This document shows, in pieces, positions 54,600 to 63,506 of a DNA stretch of 64,000 bases. The notes under the pieces are model-generated. The model worked only from the letters and a program-made list of their open reading frames with translations. It made no database searches and had not been told where the DNA came from. The first letter of the stretch is position 1, and every line of letters begins with the position of its first letter. The translations under genes and the position numbers were made by a program. The stretch covers positions 1-64,000 of the forward strand of contig NZ_CDSE01000028.1 of NCBI RefSeq assembly GCF_001373415.1, written 5' to 3'. Source of the stretch: Paenibacillus dakarensis (GTDB lineage: Bacteria > Bacillota > Bacilli > Paenibacillales > Paenibacillaceae).

Positions 54600-56354
54600 T
54601 TGATCAATCAATTATCTTGGAAAATCGGGGGTCAGCAAGGAGAAGGGGTGGAGAGCACTGACCGTATCTTTTCAACAGCTTTAAACAGGCTGGGTTATTA
54701 TCTATACGGTTATCGGCATTTCTCTTCCCGAATTAAAGGCGGCCATACCAATAATAAAATTCGTATCAGTACACAGCCGATTCGGTCTATTGCTGATGAC
54801 TTGGATATACTTGTGGCATTTGATCAGGAGAGTATAGAACTAAATGCTCATGAACTGCGTGCAGGAGGAGTCGTTGTAGCGGATGCGAAGTTTAATCCGG
54901 TTGTTCCTGAGGGCTCGGCGATCCGCTTGTTCCCTGTTCCGATTACGGCAATCGCGGAGGAACTTGGAACTTCCTTGATGAAAAACATGGTTGCATCCGG
55001 TGCATCATGGGCGCTTCTTGGACTCCCTCTCGATGTTTTCAATCGTGCTGTGGAAGAAGAATTCGGTCGTAAAGGTGCCGCGGTTGTGGAGAAGAATCTC
55101 GAAGCGGTCAAACGCGGAGCTGAATATGTTCTTGAATTGGCAGGGGGCCCGCTGGACGAATTTAAGCTTATGCCGGCTGATGGCAAGCAAAAGCTGTTTA
55201 TGATCGGGAACGATGCAATCGGGCTTGGCGCGGTGGCGGCGGGCTGCAGATTAATGAGCGCTTATCCGATTACTCCTGCTTCTGAAATTATGGAATATTT
55301 AATTAAGAAGCTGCCTAAATTTGGCGGCACTGTTGTACAGACAGAGGATGAGATCGCTGCCGTAACGATGGCTATCGGTGCTAACTATGCAGGTGTTCGT
55401 ACCATGACAGCTTCAGCGGGGCCTGGGTTATCTCTTATGATGGAAGCCATTGGTCTTGCAGGAATGACAGAGACGCCGGTCGTCATTGTGGATACACAGC
55501 GCGGGGGCCCAAGTACAGGCCTTCCGACCAAGCAAGAGCAGAGCGATATTAACGCTATGATTCACGGAACTCACGGGGAAATTCCGAAAATTGTACTTGC
55601 ACCAAGCACCCTTGAGGAATGCTTCTATGATACCATCGAGGCTTTTAATTTGTCAGAGAAGTATCAGGTACCGGTGATTGTTGTAACGGATCTGCAGTTA
55701 TCACTTGGCAAGCAGTCCTGTGAGCCGCTGGATTATAACCGTATCGTTATTGATCGCGGAAATCTTGTAACGGATGTACCGGACCAAGAAGATAAGGCTT
55801 TGTTCAAAAGATATGAATTTACGGAAAGCGGCGTATCACCTCGTGTGCTTCCAGGCGTTAAGAATGGAATTCATCATGTTACGGGCGTGGAGCATGATGA
55901 AACAGGCCGTCCATCGGAGTCCGCAGATAACCGTAAGAAGATGATGGATAAGCGTCTGGGCAAATTGAGTCAAGTCGTTGTGACAAATCCGATTCTTGCC
56001 GATGCACCTTATGAAACACCAGATCTTCTAATCATCGGAATGGGGTCTACCGGAGGAACGATTGATCAGGCTCGTGAAGAGCTTGAAAAGGATGGAATCA
56101 GCACGAATCATGTAACGGTCCGCCTGCTGCATCCATTCCCAGATGAAGAGATCAAGCCTTATATTGAGTCTGCAAGACAGGTTGTTGTGGTTGAGAACAA
56201 TGCTACAGCACAGCTTGCTAATCTTGTGAAGCTGTATACAGGCAGCGGTGAGAAAGTGCGCAGTGTGCTTAAATACGACGGGAATCCGTTCTTACCGTCT
56301 ATTATTTATAACGAATGCAAAAGTATTTGCGTTGACAGCAAGGAGCTGGTATAA
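54600..56354 (+). CDS. korA: 2-oxoacid:ferredoxin oxidoreductase, fused gamma-alpha subunit
   Basis: Oxidises a 2-oxoacid (2-oxoglutarate or pyruvate/branched-chain) to acyl-CoA with ferredoxin reduction, as a complex with KorB. The 584 residues fuse a gamma domain (about 1-185; WKIGGQQGEGVESTDRIFST, SRIKGGHTNNKIRIS) to an alpha domain (MIGNDAIGLGAVAAGCRLMS, AYPITPASEIMEYL, TASAGPGLSLMMEAIGLAGM, QRGGPSTGLPTKQEQSD). TTG 54600 follows AAAAGGAGTGGAG. Substrate specificity cannot be told from sequence. It precedes korB by 2 nt. Confidence 0.93.
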   Translation: MINQLSWKIGGQQGEGVESTDRIFSTALNRLGYYLYGYRHFSSRIKGGHTNNKIRISTQPIRSIADDLDILVAFDQESIELNAHELRAGGVVVADAKFNPVVPEGSAIRLFPVPITAIAEELGTSLMKNMVASGASWALLGLPLDVFNRAVEEEFGRKGAAVVEKNLEAVKRGAEYVLELAGGPLDEFKLMPADGKQKLFMIGNDAIGLGAVAAGCRLMSAYPITPASEIMEYLIKKLPKFGGTVVQTEDEIAAVTMAIGANYAGVRTMTASAGPGLSLMMEAIGLAGMTETPVVIVDTQRGGPSTGLPTKQEQSDINAMIHGTHGEIPKIVLAPSTLEECFYDTIEAFNLSEKYQVPVIVVTDLQLSLGKQSCEPLDYNRIVIDRGNLVTDVPDQEDKALFKRYEFTESGVSPRVLPGVKNGIHHVTGVEHDETGRPSESADNRKKMMDKRLGKLSQVVVTNPILADAPYETPDLLIIGMGSTGGTIDQAREELEKDGISTNHVTVRLLHPFPDEEIKPYIESARQVVVVENNATAQLANLVKLYTGSGEKVRSVLKYDGNPFLPSIIYNECKSICVDSKELV

Positions 56355-56356
56355 AG

Positions 56357-57223
56357 ATGGCTACGTTTAAAGATTTTCGAAACAATGTCAAACCGAACTG
56401 GTGTCCCGGTTGCGGCGACTTCTCTATACAGGCAGCTATTCAGCGTGCAGCGGCCAATCGTGGACTGGAACCCGAACAGCTGGCTGTTATCTCGGGTATT
56501 GGCTGTTCTGGCCGAATATCCGGTTATATTCAAGCTTACGGACTTCATGGTATACATGGACGAGCCCTGCCAATCGCACAGGGAGTAAAGCTGGCTAACC
56601 GTGATTTGACGGTTATTGCTTCAGGTGGAGATGGTGACGGCTTCGCAATTGGTATGGGACATACGATTCATGCCATTCGCAGAAACATCAACATCACTTA
56701 TGTGGTGATGGATAACCAGATCTACGGTTTGACGAAGGGACAGACTTCTCCGCGAAGTGCAGAAGGTTTTGTGACGAAGAGTACACCGGAAGGGGCGATT
56801 GAGTCAACGCTGTCTCCGCTGGAGCTCGCGCTATCGGCAGGAGCAACTTTTGTCGCACAGTCCTTCTCCAGTGATATTAAGCAGCTGACTGCTTTAATCG
56901 AGGAAGGAATTAAACATGAAGGCTTCTCAATCATAAACGTATTCAGCCCTTGTGTTACCTTCAATAAAGTGAACACATATGAGTGGTTCAAAGAAAACAT
57001 TGTTAGTTTGGACAGCTTCCCGGAATACGATTCCACAAACCGGATTAGTGCTATGACGAAGCTGATGGAGACAAATGGCCTCGTTACGGGGTTAATTTAT
57101 CAGGATAAGAGCCGCAAGTGTTACGAAGACCAAATTTCCGGGTTCCGGGATACGCCGCTTGCGCATCAGGAACTTCAAATAACCGAAGAACAGTTTGACA
57201 ATCTTGTAGCAGAATTCAAATAA
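56357..57223 (+). CDS. korB: 2-oxoacid:ferredoxin oxidoreductase beta subunit
   Basis: Thiamine diphosphate-binding partner of KorA. The 288 residues have NWCPGCGDFSIQAAI (cysteines for the [4Fe-4S] cluster), GIGCSGR, HGRALPIAQGVKLANRDLTV and the TPP motif GGDGDGFAIGMGH with YVVMDN. ATG 56357 follows the korA stop directly. A hairpin-T-run terminator follows. Confidence 0.93.
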   Translation: MATFKDFRNNVKPNWCPGCGDFSIQAAIQRAAANRGLEPEQLAVISGIGCSGRISGYIQAYGLHGIHGRALPIAQGVKLANRDLTVIASGGDGDGFAIGMGHTIHAIRRNINITYVVMDNQIYGLTKGQTSPRSAEGFVTKSTPEGAIESTLSPLELALSAGATFVAQSFSSDIKQLTALIEEGIKHEGFSIINVFSPCVTFNKVNTYEWFKENIVSLDSFPEYDSTNRISAMTKLMETNGLVTGLIYQDKSRKCYEDQISGFRDTPLAHQELQITEEQFDNLVAEFK

Positions 57224-57231
57224 TCTGACTA

Positions 57232-57265
57232 AAGGCAGGCGGAGAAAACCGCTATGCCTTTTTAT
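57232..57265 (+). terminator. intrinsic terminator after korB
   Basis: AAGGCA-G-GCGG pairs with CCGC-TA-TGCCTT, then TTTATTTTT. Confidence 0.8.
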
Positions 57266-57282
57266 TTTTGGGTAATAGGGAG

Positions 57283-57288
57283 TATAAT
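57283..57288 (+). promoter_or_regulatory. -10 element before pduL
   Basis: TATAAT at 57283-57288; the -35 region is T-rich (TTTATT near 57261) and poor. Confidence 0.4.
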
Positions 57289-57334
57289 AGAAGTTGGCAT
57301 GTACAGCTTATAGAGAATACAAGGAGTGAGACAT

Positions 57335-57907
57335 ATGAGTAAAACTGTACCTGTGGGTGTATCAGCCCGCCATATTCATTTAACTCAAGAGCATATTGAA
57401 GCATTGTTTGGAGCAGGTTATCAATTGACTGAGTTCAAACCATTGTCCCAGCCAGGACAATTCGCAGCTAACGAGACCGTTGCTGTAATCGGTCCAAAAG
57501 GACAATTCGATAAAGTTAGAATTTTGGGACCTGCACGTCCAGCTTCCCAGCTGGAGATTTCCCGTACGGATTCTTTTGCTATTGGCATTAAGGCACCTGT
57601 TCGCGAATCCGGAAACATCGAAGGAACACCAGGTGTTACAATCAAAGGCCCTGCTGGCGAAGTAACAGTGGATAAAGGAGTTATTGTGGCAGCTCGTCAC
57701 ATTCACTTCCATACATCCGATGCTGAGAAATGGGGCATTCAAGATAAGCAAATGCTGAAAGTACGTCTGGGCGGAGAGCGCGGATTAGTGCTTGAGAATG
57801 TCATTGCACGTGTATCCGATAACTTTGCACTAGATATGCATATTGATACAGACGAAGCGAATGCAGCTGGAGCTAAAACAGGGGATACTGCAGAAATCGT
57901 TGATTAA
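57335..57907 (+). CDS. pduL: PduL-type phosphate propanoyltransferase
   Basis: Zinc-dependent phosphotransacylase that interconverts acyl-CoA and acyl-phosphate. The 190 residues carry two PduL barrels with the zinc ligands VSARHIHLTQEHIEALFG and VIVAARHIHFHTSDAEKWG, plus ISRTDSFAIGIKAPVRESG. ATG 57335 follows AAGGAGTGAG. No shell proteins or encapsulation peptide are near, so it is likely a free cytosolic enzyme. Placed after korAB, it could turn the acyl-CoA product into an acyl-phosphate for ATP or signalling (inference). Confidence 0.9.
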   Translation: MSKTVPVGVSARHIHLTQEHIEALFGAGYQLTEFKPLSQPGQFAANETVAVIGPKGQFDKVRILGPARPASQLEISRTDSFAIGIKAPVRESGNIEGTPGVTIKGPAGEVTVDKGVIVAARHIHFHTSDAEKWGIQDKQMLKVRLGGERGLVLENVIARVSDNFALDMHIDTDEANAAGAKTGDTAEIVD

Positions 57908-57948
57908 TTAAGGATTCGGGCATTTTGAGAAAATGCTGATTCATCAAG

Positions 57949-57984
57949 AGCCAGTCACTGATCATATCGGTGGCTGGCTTTTTT
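57949..57984 (+). terminator. intrinsic terminator after pduL
   Basis: AGCCAG-T-CAC pairs with GTG-G-CTGGCT around a GAT/ATC core, then TTTTT. A smaller hairpin GCATTTT-GAG-AAAATGC lies just before it. Confidence 0.85.
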
Positions 57985-58047
57985 CTATACTTGTAGAATG
58001 GCTAAAATAGGGTCAATCGGTTGATAGTAGCCTATGATAACAGATCA

Positions 58048-58099
58048 TGATATAATTACTGGCAGTGCCTAAACGGCAGGTTCCATGCTTTAAGCATGG
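58048..58099 (+). promoter_or_regulatory. miaB promoter (extended -10) and leader hairpin
   Basis: TG-A-TATAAT (58048-58056) without a good -35. The leader holds the perfect inverted repeat CCATGC-TTTAA-GCATGG (58083-58099). Confidence 0.5.
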
Positions 58100-58131
58100 A
58101 TTTATAGCGGATTTAAGGAGTGACCGAACGA

Positions 58132-59685
58132 ATGTCCAAAGAGAAGAAGGACTACTCCAAGTATTTTGATTTTTCGGATGCCAAGATTTTGTCTGAGGAC
58201 GAGAACGGTAAGAGAATCCGTATTCGGGGACGGGAAATCAATATTCTATCGGAGCCTAATCATAGACAAGAAAAACAACGCGGTAAACAGAACGTTCAGG
58301 TGCTGTACGATACAGCTTTACCGGAGGAATTTAAAACCATTGGCTTAGGGAAATTCTATATTGTTTACACCTTTGGTTGCCAGATGAACGAGCATGATTC
58401 CGAGACGATCAAGGGAATGCTGGAGCAGATGGGCTATAAGCCAACCGAAGATCGGAAGGTAGCCGATATTATTCTGCTGAATACATGCGCAATTCGAGAG
58501 AATGCAGAGGATAAAGTGTTTGGTGAGCTTGGTCATTTGAAGCATCTGAAGACAGAAAAACCGGATATGCTGCTTGGCGTCTGCGGATGTATGTCCCAGG
58601 AAGAAGGAGTCGTAAAACGGATTTTGTCGAAGCACGGTTTCGTAGATATGGTGTTTGGTACCCACAATGTTCATCGCCTGCCTCACCTCATTCAAGAGGC
58701 CCTTATAAGCAAAGAGCTGGTCGTTGAAGTGTGGTCCAAAGAGGGAGACATTGTAGAGAACCTGCCTAAGAAGAGGGAAGGACTTCGAGGCTGGGTTAAC
58801 ATTATGTACGGTTGTGACAAGTTCTGTACCTACTGTATTGTTCCGTTTACACGGGGGAAGGAACGCAGCCGCAGACCTGAAGATGTGATCGCCGAGGTTC
58901 GTGAGCTTGCACGTCAAGGCTTTAAAGAAATTACTCTTCTCGGCCAGAATGTAAATGCGTACGGGAAAGATTTCACGGATATGAAGTACACCTTTGCCGA
59001 TTTGATGGATGATATGCACAAAATTGATATTCCACGCATCCGTTTCACGACTTCGCATCCCCGGGATTTCGATGATCAATTGATCGAGGTTCTGGCGAAG
59101 GGCGGAAATCTGGTGGAGCATATTCATCTTCCTGTACAATCGGGAAGCAATCAAGTCCTGAAAAAGATGAGTCGTAAATATACACGTGAGGCTTATCTGG
59201 AGCTTGTCCAGAAGATTAAGAAGGCGATACCGAATGTATCACTAACGAGTGATTTCATCGTAGGCTTCCCCGGGGAGACGGATGAGCAGTTCGAGGAAAC
59301 GCTCTCCCTAGTGCGTGAAGTGGGATACGATTTTGCCTATTCATACATTTATTCACCGCGCGAAGGCACGCCAGCTGCCGTTATGGAGGATAATGTTCCT
59401 ATGGAAGTGAAAAGCGAACGCCTCCAGCGCTTGAATGCTGTCATTAATGAGAATAGCCGCAAGAGTAACGACTGCTTGCTTGGTGCAACGGTAGAGGTGC
59501 TCGTTGAGGGAATAAGCAAGAACAATCATTCGATGTTGTCGGGTCGTACCCGTTCTAACAAGCTGGTTCATTTTGAAGGATCTGCCGATTTGATTGGAAG
59601 CTTTGTTCATGTGAAAATTACAGATCCGATGACCTGGTATATTAAAGGTGATATGGTCGCTAGCATTGCAGAGGACGCGGTTTAA
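58132..59685 (+). CDS. miaB: tRNA methylthiotransferase MiaB
   Basis: Radical-SAM enzyme that adds a methylthio group to i6A37 in tRNAs reading UNN codons. The 517 residues have an N-terminal extension of about 70 residues, UPF0004 with three cluster cysteines ([40 protein letters not shown]), the radical SAM motif [18 protein letters not shown] and a C-terminal TRAM domain. ATG 58132 is the start, 11 nt after AAGGAG. Precedes ricA, as in Bacillus. Confidence 0.95.
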   Translation: MSKEKKDYSKYFDFSDAKILSEDENGKRIRIRGREINILSEPNHRQEKQRGKQNVQVLYDTALPEEFKTIGLGKFYIVYTFGCQMNEHDSETIKGMLEQMGYKPTEDRKVADIILLNTCAIRENAEDKVFGELGHLKHLKTEKPDMLLGVCGCMSQEEGVVKRILSKHGFVDMVFGTHNVHRLPHLIQEALISKELVVEVWSKEGDIVENLPKKREGLRGWVNIMYGCDKFCTYCIVPFTRGKERSRRPEDVIAEVRELARQGFKEITLLGQNVNAYGKDFTDMKYTFADLMDDMHKIDIPRIRFTTSHPRDFDDQLIEVLAKGGNLVEHIHLPVQSGSNQVLKKMSRKYTREAYLELVQKIKKAIPNVSLTSDFIVGFPGETDEQFEETLSLVREVGYDFAYSYIYSPREGTPAAVMEDNVPMEVKSERLQRLNAVINENSRKSNDCLLGATVEVLVEGISKNNHSMLSGRTRSNKLVHFEGSADLIGSFVHVKITDPMTWYIKGDMVASIAEDAV

Positions 59686-59725
59686 ATCATATTGTTATAC
59701 ATTATGAAAATGGGGAGCGATAAAC

Positions 59726-60175
59726 GTGACACAGGAGCAGGGTCGTGTAAATAAATATGGAATGCCAACCTATCATTCGCGTGATTTGGTTATTCGTGAA
59801 GACATTCTGACAAAAGCTGAAGAACTTGCCGGACTTATATCAACAAGTGAAGAAGTTAAAATGTTTCAACAGGCAGAAGAGAAAATCCGTAATCACGAGC
59901 GCGTTCAGGAATTAATTAAGACTATTAAGAAAAAACAGAAGGAAATTGTTGCATTTGAGACCTTCCAGAATAAAGAGATGGTTGCTAAGATTGAACGCGA
60001 AATCGAAGAGCTGCAGGATGAGATTGATGGAATTCCGCTCGTTGTCGAGTTCCAGCAAAGCCAAAGTGATATTAACTACTTGCTCCAATTGGTAGTGTCT
60101 GTTATTCACGATACTGTCTCCCAAAAAGTAAACGTAGAGACCGGTAAAGATACACCGCCGAGCAGCTGCGGTTAA
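59726..60175 (+). CDS. ricA: RicA (YmcA), RNase Y regulator
   Basis: Member of the RicA-RicF-RicT complex that binds iron-sulfur clusters and steers RNase Y maturation of operon mRNAs, affecting competence, biofilm and sporulation in B. subtilis. The 149 residues are mostly helical (the YlbF/YmcA fold): DILTKAEELAGLISTSEEVK, ERVQELIKTIKKKQKEIVAF, and a C-terminal SSCG where a cluster ligand is expected. GTG 59726 follows GGGGAG. Its target rny lies 8 kb upstream in the same window. Confidence 0.92.
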   Translation: MTQEQGRVNKYGMPTYHSRDLVIREDILTKAEELAGLISTSEEVKMFQQAEEKIRNHERVQELIKTIKKKQKEIVAFETFQNKEMVAKIEREIEELQDEIDGIPLVVEFQQSQSDINYLLQLVVSVIHDTVSQKVNVETGKDTPPSSCG

Positions 60176-60181
60176 GACTAA

Positions 60182-60213
60182 GGAAAGGTGCGGATTTAAT
60201 TCCGCGCCTTTTC
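60182..60213 (+). terminator. intrinsic terminator after ricA
   Basis: GGAAAGG-T-GCGG pairs with CCGC-G-CCTTTTC, with a short T tail. Confidence 0.75.
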
Positions 60214-60262
60214 TGTTCGAATAGAATTAGAATCAAGGCGAGCATAATATTATATGATCCAC

Positions 60263-60300
60263 TCAAGACATCTTGACATCAAGGATAAATATGTCATAAT
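60263..60300 (+). promoter_or_regulatory. promoter with three alternating half-sites upstream of the Nudix gene
   Basis: TTGACA (60273-60278), 16-bp spacer, TG-T-CATAAT (-10 at 60295-60300). Over the -35 lie TCAAGA (60263-60268), CA, TCTTGA (60271-60276), CA, TCAAGG (60279-60284). The first two form a perfect 6-2-6 palindrome and the last two a 5-2-5 palindrome. This is a likely repressor operator. Confidence 0.65.
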
Positions 60301-60336
60301 GATATTATCAAATTGAATCATAAATGGTGATGTATA

Positions 60337-61110
60337 ATGACTGATCAAGAACAGAACCCGAGTATGAACGTCAAAAAGTACAGAACACCTGACGGAGTTC
60401 CTGCGGATATCGTCATGTTTACATTGACGAAGCGTGAGCGGAAGACGGTAACAAAGACATTGCCTATTAGAGAACTGAAGGTGATGCTGATTCGCCGCAA
60501 ATCTTGGCCGTTTGCAGGCATGTGGGCTTTACCCGGCGGGTTTTGTCGGGAAAATGAGTCCATCTATGATGCTGCCAAGCGGGAATTGAAGGAAGAGACG
60601 GGTGTAGATGGTGGCCATCTGGAATATTTAGGTGTTTATAGCGCTCCAGGCCGTGATCCAAGAGGCTGGATTATAAGTCAGGCTTTCTATGCTCTCGTAG
60701 AGGAATGGATGCTTGAACACAGACAGGCAGCGGATGATGCCGAAGAAGTGGGCTTGTTTACCGTTGAAGAAGCGCTTGAGCAATTGGAGCTTGCTTTTGA
60801 CCACCGGGAAATCATCATGGATGCTTACCGTAAGATTCAGCATCAGATGCTGCAGACGACCATAGCTAAGCAATTTCTGCCTGAGAACTTCACACTCAGT
60901 GAACTGTATCAGGTCATACAGACGGTTGTGCCCGAATTTAAGGAGCCTAACTTTATTCGAAAGATCACTTCTACACGAAGCCGGCAGGGTATTTTGGAAG
61001 AAGTACGGGATAAAGAAGGAAAGCCGCTCAGTTCCAATCAATACTCGCAGCGGCCTGCGCAGCTGTACCGTTTCACGGATCATGCGCCACTGCTTTCGAT
61101 TTATACCTAA
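60337..61110 (+). CDS. Nudix hydrolase with C-terminal NrtR-like domain
   Basis: The 257 residues have a Nudix domain at about 20-150 with an intact Nudix box (GFCRENESIYDAAKRELKEE then TGV) and a C-terminal region of about 100 residues (FTLSELYQVIQTVVPEFKEP, FIRKITSTRSRQGILEE), which looks like the winged helix of NrtR-type regulators. NrtR proteins sense ADP-ribose and repress NAD genes. The two following genes are NAD salvage enzymes, and three half-sites overlap the promoter, so an autoregulating NrtR-like repressor is likely. It could instead be a plain ADP-ribose pyrophosphatase, since the catalytic box is complete. ATG 60337 has a weak ribosome site (GGTGATG). Confidence 0.85.
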   Translation: MTDQEQNPSMNVKKYRTPDGVPADIVMFTLTKRERKTVTKTLPIRELKVMLIRRKSWPFAGMWALPGGFCRENESIYDAAKRELKEETGVDGGHLEYLGVYSAPGRDPRGWIISQAFYALVEEWMLEHRQAADDAEEVGLFTVEEALEQLELAFDHREIIMDAYRKIQHQMLQTTIAKQFLPENFTLSELYQVIQTVVPEFKEPNFIRKITSTRSRQGILEEVRDKEGKPLSSNQYSQRPAQLYRFTDHAPLLSIYT

Positions 61111-61155
61111 TGAAGTATTTTGAGCTGAGACTTTATTCTAAGGGAGTGAATTGGA

Positions 61156-61704
61156 ATGAAAGCATTGATTGTTGTTGATTTCACGAATGATTTTGTTGAT
61201 GGTAATCTTCCGGTAGGTGAGCCTGCAGTAGAAATTCAGCATACGGTGGCGGAATTGACCAAGGAATTTGCCGATCGGGGCGATTTTGTTGTGATGGCCG
61301 TTGATTTACATGAAGATGGAGATCCGTATCACCCAGAGGCCAAATTGTTCCCGCCTCATAATATTCGAGGTACCCGCGGCAGAGAATTGTATGGAGAACT
61401 GGAAGAGGTATACAAGACACGCAAAGACGCTATCTACTGGATGGATAAGACGAGGTACAGCGCTTTTTGCGGAACGGATCTTGATGTTAAATTGAGGGAA
61501 CGCGGAATCAGCGAAATTCATCTCATCGGAGTGTGTACCGATATTTGTGTGCTTCATACTGCCGTTGATGCATATAACCTGGGGTATTCTCTCAAGATAT
61601 ATGAAGATGCGGTTGCAACTTTTAATCCGGAAGGACATCAGTGGGCACTCGGTCACTTTAAAGGCAGCTTGGGTGCGGATGTGATTCGTTACGGAGTTGA
61701 TTGA
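61156..61704 (+). CDS. pncA: Nicotinamidase (cysteine hydrolase family)
   Basis: Deamidates nicotinamide to nicotinate for NAD salvage. The 182 residues show the catalytic triad of the isochorismatase-like fold: Asp in VVDFTNDFVDG near 8, Lys in WMDKTRYSAFCGT near 98, and Cys in GVCTDICVLHTA near 131, plus the metal ligands in VDLHEDGDPYHPE. ATG 61156 follows AAGGGAGTG. pncB follows 46 nt later and takes its product. Confidence 0.93.
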   Translation: MKALIVVDFTNDFVDGNLPVGEPAVEIQHTVAELTKEFADRGDFVVMAVDLHEDGDPYHPEAKLFPPHNIRGTRGRELYGELEEVYKTRKDAIYWMDKTRYSAFCGTDLDVKLRERGISEIHLIGVCTDICVLHTAVDAYNLGYSLKIYEDAVATFNPEGHQWALGHFKGSLGADVIRYGVD

Positions 61705-61750
61705 CTGATTGATGTATTCGGGTACTACAGCCAAGTGACAGGAGGAGATC

Positions 61751-63223
61751 ATGATGTTGACAGCAGGATTGGCTTTACATACAGATAAATACCAGATTAA
61801 TATGATGTACGCGCACTGGATCAACGGTTCCCATCGTACGCGGGCTGTGTTTGAGGCTTATTTTCGCAAGCTGCCTTTCGGGAATGGATATGCTGTTTTT
61901 GCGGGCCTTGAACGGATTGTAAATTATATTAAAGACCTTCATTTTACGGAGGAGAATATAGAATACTTATCTAAACAAGAAGAGAACTACGATGAGGAAT
62001 TTCTGGATGAGCTGCGCCGATTCCGTTTTAAAGGAAACATTTATTCGATGAGAGAAGGCGCGCTCGTATTTCCGAATGAGCCGCTGATCCGGGTAGAAGG
62101 GACCATATTTGAAACGCAGCTTGTTGAAACAGCAATACTTAACTTCATGAACTTTCAAACCCTGATTGCAACCAAGGCTTCGCGAATCCGCCAAGTGGCA
62201 GCGAATGATATTTTACTGGAGTTTGGTACCCGCCGGGCTCAAGAAGCCGATGCAGCGGTATGGGGCGCAAGAGCGGCTTATTTAGCGGGATTCCATGCCA
62301 CTTCTAACATGCTTGCAGGTGAAATGTTCGGTATTCCGACGAAGGGAACCCATGCCCATTCTTGGGTGCAAACCTTCCGAAGCGAGCAAGAGGCATTCGA
62401 TATTTTTGCTAAAGTTATGCCTGATCAGGTAACTCTTCTGGTGGACACATATGATACGATTGCAAGCGGAGTTCCTCATGCTATCATTACAGCGAAAAAG
62501 CTTGAAGCCCAAGGCAAGCGAATGAATGCCATCCGGCTCGACAGCGGTGACCTTGCATATTTGTCGATTCAAGCTCGCAAAATGCTCGATGAAGCCGGTC
62601 TGGACTACGTTAAGATTGTTGCTTCTAATGATTTGGACGAAAACACGATTCTTGACCTGAAGGCACAAGGTGCACGTATTGATACTTGGGGTGTAGGAAC
62701 CCAGCTGATTACAGCATCTGACCAGCCAGCACTTGGCGGTGTCTATAAGCTGGTTGAGCGGGAAGTTGACGGGGTTATGGTTCCAACGATCAAGATATCC
62801 GGAAATCCGGAAAAAGTAACCACACCCGGTAAAAAGAATGTGTATCGTATTGTTTCCAAGGGCAGCGGTAAAGCGATTGCGGATTATATTAGTTTTCCGG
62901 AAGAAAAAATGCCGCCTGAAAGCGGCAAACTGAAATTGTTTAATCCACTGCATCCTTATATGCGTAAAAATGTGAAGGATTTCGATGCAATTCCTATGCT
63001 TGCATTGATCTATGAGAACGGTGAGCTGGTATATGAGCTTCCGAAGCTGGAAGAGATCCGTGAATACCATAACAGTCAATTGAATCAGTTCTGGCCGGAA
63101 TACCTGAGAAAGCTTAATCCGGAAATTTATCGTGTGAACTTGAGCGAAGAAGTATGGGATATGAAGCAAAAGCTCATCGCCGAGTATATGGAAGAGCATT
63201 TGGAAGAGAACAACGAAGATTAA
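61751..63223 (+). CDS. pncB: Nicotinate phosphoribosyltransferase
   Basis: Joins nicotinate and PRPP to give nicotinate mononucleotide. The 490 residues contain ALHTDKYQINMMYAHWINGS, FGTRRAQEADAAVWGARAAY, GIPTKGTHAHSWVQTF (phosphorylated His region), the PRPP/PRTase block LVDTYDTIASGVPHAI and IRLDSGDLAYLS. ATG 61751 follows GGAGGAG; ATG 61754 is possible too. Third gene of the Nudix-pncA-pncB unit, closed by a strong terminator. Confidence 0.95.
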   Translation: MMLTAGLALHTDKYQINMMYAHWINGSHRTRAVFEAYFRKLPFGNGYAVFAGLERIVNYIKDLHFTEENIEYLSKQEENYDEEFLDELRRFRFKGNIYSMREGALVFPNEPLIRVEGTIFETQLVETAILNFMNFQTLIATKASRIRQVAANDILLEFGTRRAQEADAAVWGARAAYLAGFHATSNMLAGEMFGIPTKGTHAHSWVQTFRSEQEAFDIFAKVMPDQVTLLVDTYDTIASGVPHAIITAKKLEAQGKRMNAIRLDSGDLAYLSIQARKMLDEAGLDYVKIVASNDLDENTILDLKAQGARIDTWGVGTQLITASDQPALGGVYKLVEREVDGVMVPTIKISGNPEKVTTPGKKNVYRIVSKGSGKAIADYISFPEEKMPPESGKLKLFNPLHPYMRKNVKDFDAIPMLALIYENGELVYELPKLEEIREYHNSQLNQFWPEYLRKLNPEIYRVNLSEEVWDMKQKLIAEYMEEHLEENNED

Positions 63224-63262
63224 TACAAACGTACTCGAGTGAAAATCAAACAAAAAATAAAG

Positions 63263-63307
63263 ACATGGCCGTGCTGGGGAAGTGATCCCGTCACGGCCAT
63301 GTTTTTT
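63263..63307 (+). terminator. intrinsic terminator after pncB
   Basis: ACATGGCCGTG (63263-63273) pairs with CACGGCCATGT (63292-63302), then TTTTT. Confidence 0.9.
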
Positions 63308-63386
63308 GTTTTTGTCTATCGCTGGCTTAATCAAAAGTTAAAGACGAATGGAAAGCCGTCCAGAATTCCACTAAAGTATCCGCGAA

Positions 63387-63477
63387 GACGGTACGCTGCA
63401 GTTACATAGGCAGGCTGTAGCCCAGGATGAGCTAGATTTCCGTCCCTCGTAACCGCCTTGGTGGTGTTTTTTTATTT
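63387..63477 (+). other. structured intergenic segment ending in a terminator-like hairpin
   Basis: GACGG (63387-63391) can pair with CCGTC (63440-63444), enclosing GCTGCAG (63395-63401) with CTGTAGC (63415-63421). A short hairpin ACCGC/GTGGT (63452-63465) with TGTTTTTTT follows. It may be a small RNA or a leader; no reading frame is seen and no promoter is clear. Confidence 0.4.
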
Positions 63478-63506
63478 TGAATGGACAAGCACGAAGCAGC
63501 GGAGGG

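Noticed and set aside
62282-63334. 350-codon frame on the minus strand over pncB
   Set aside because: Antisense shadow of a well-conserved gene; residue composition rich in Phe, Ile, Arg and His from reversed codons, no ribosome site.
63361-63477. T-box leader after pncB
   Set aside because: CGTCCCT and a T run are present, but the AGGGTGGNACCGCG antiterminator box and a downstream aminoacylation or amino-acid gene are absent.
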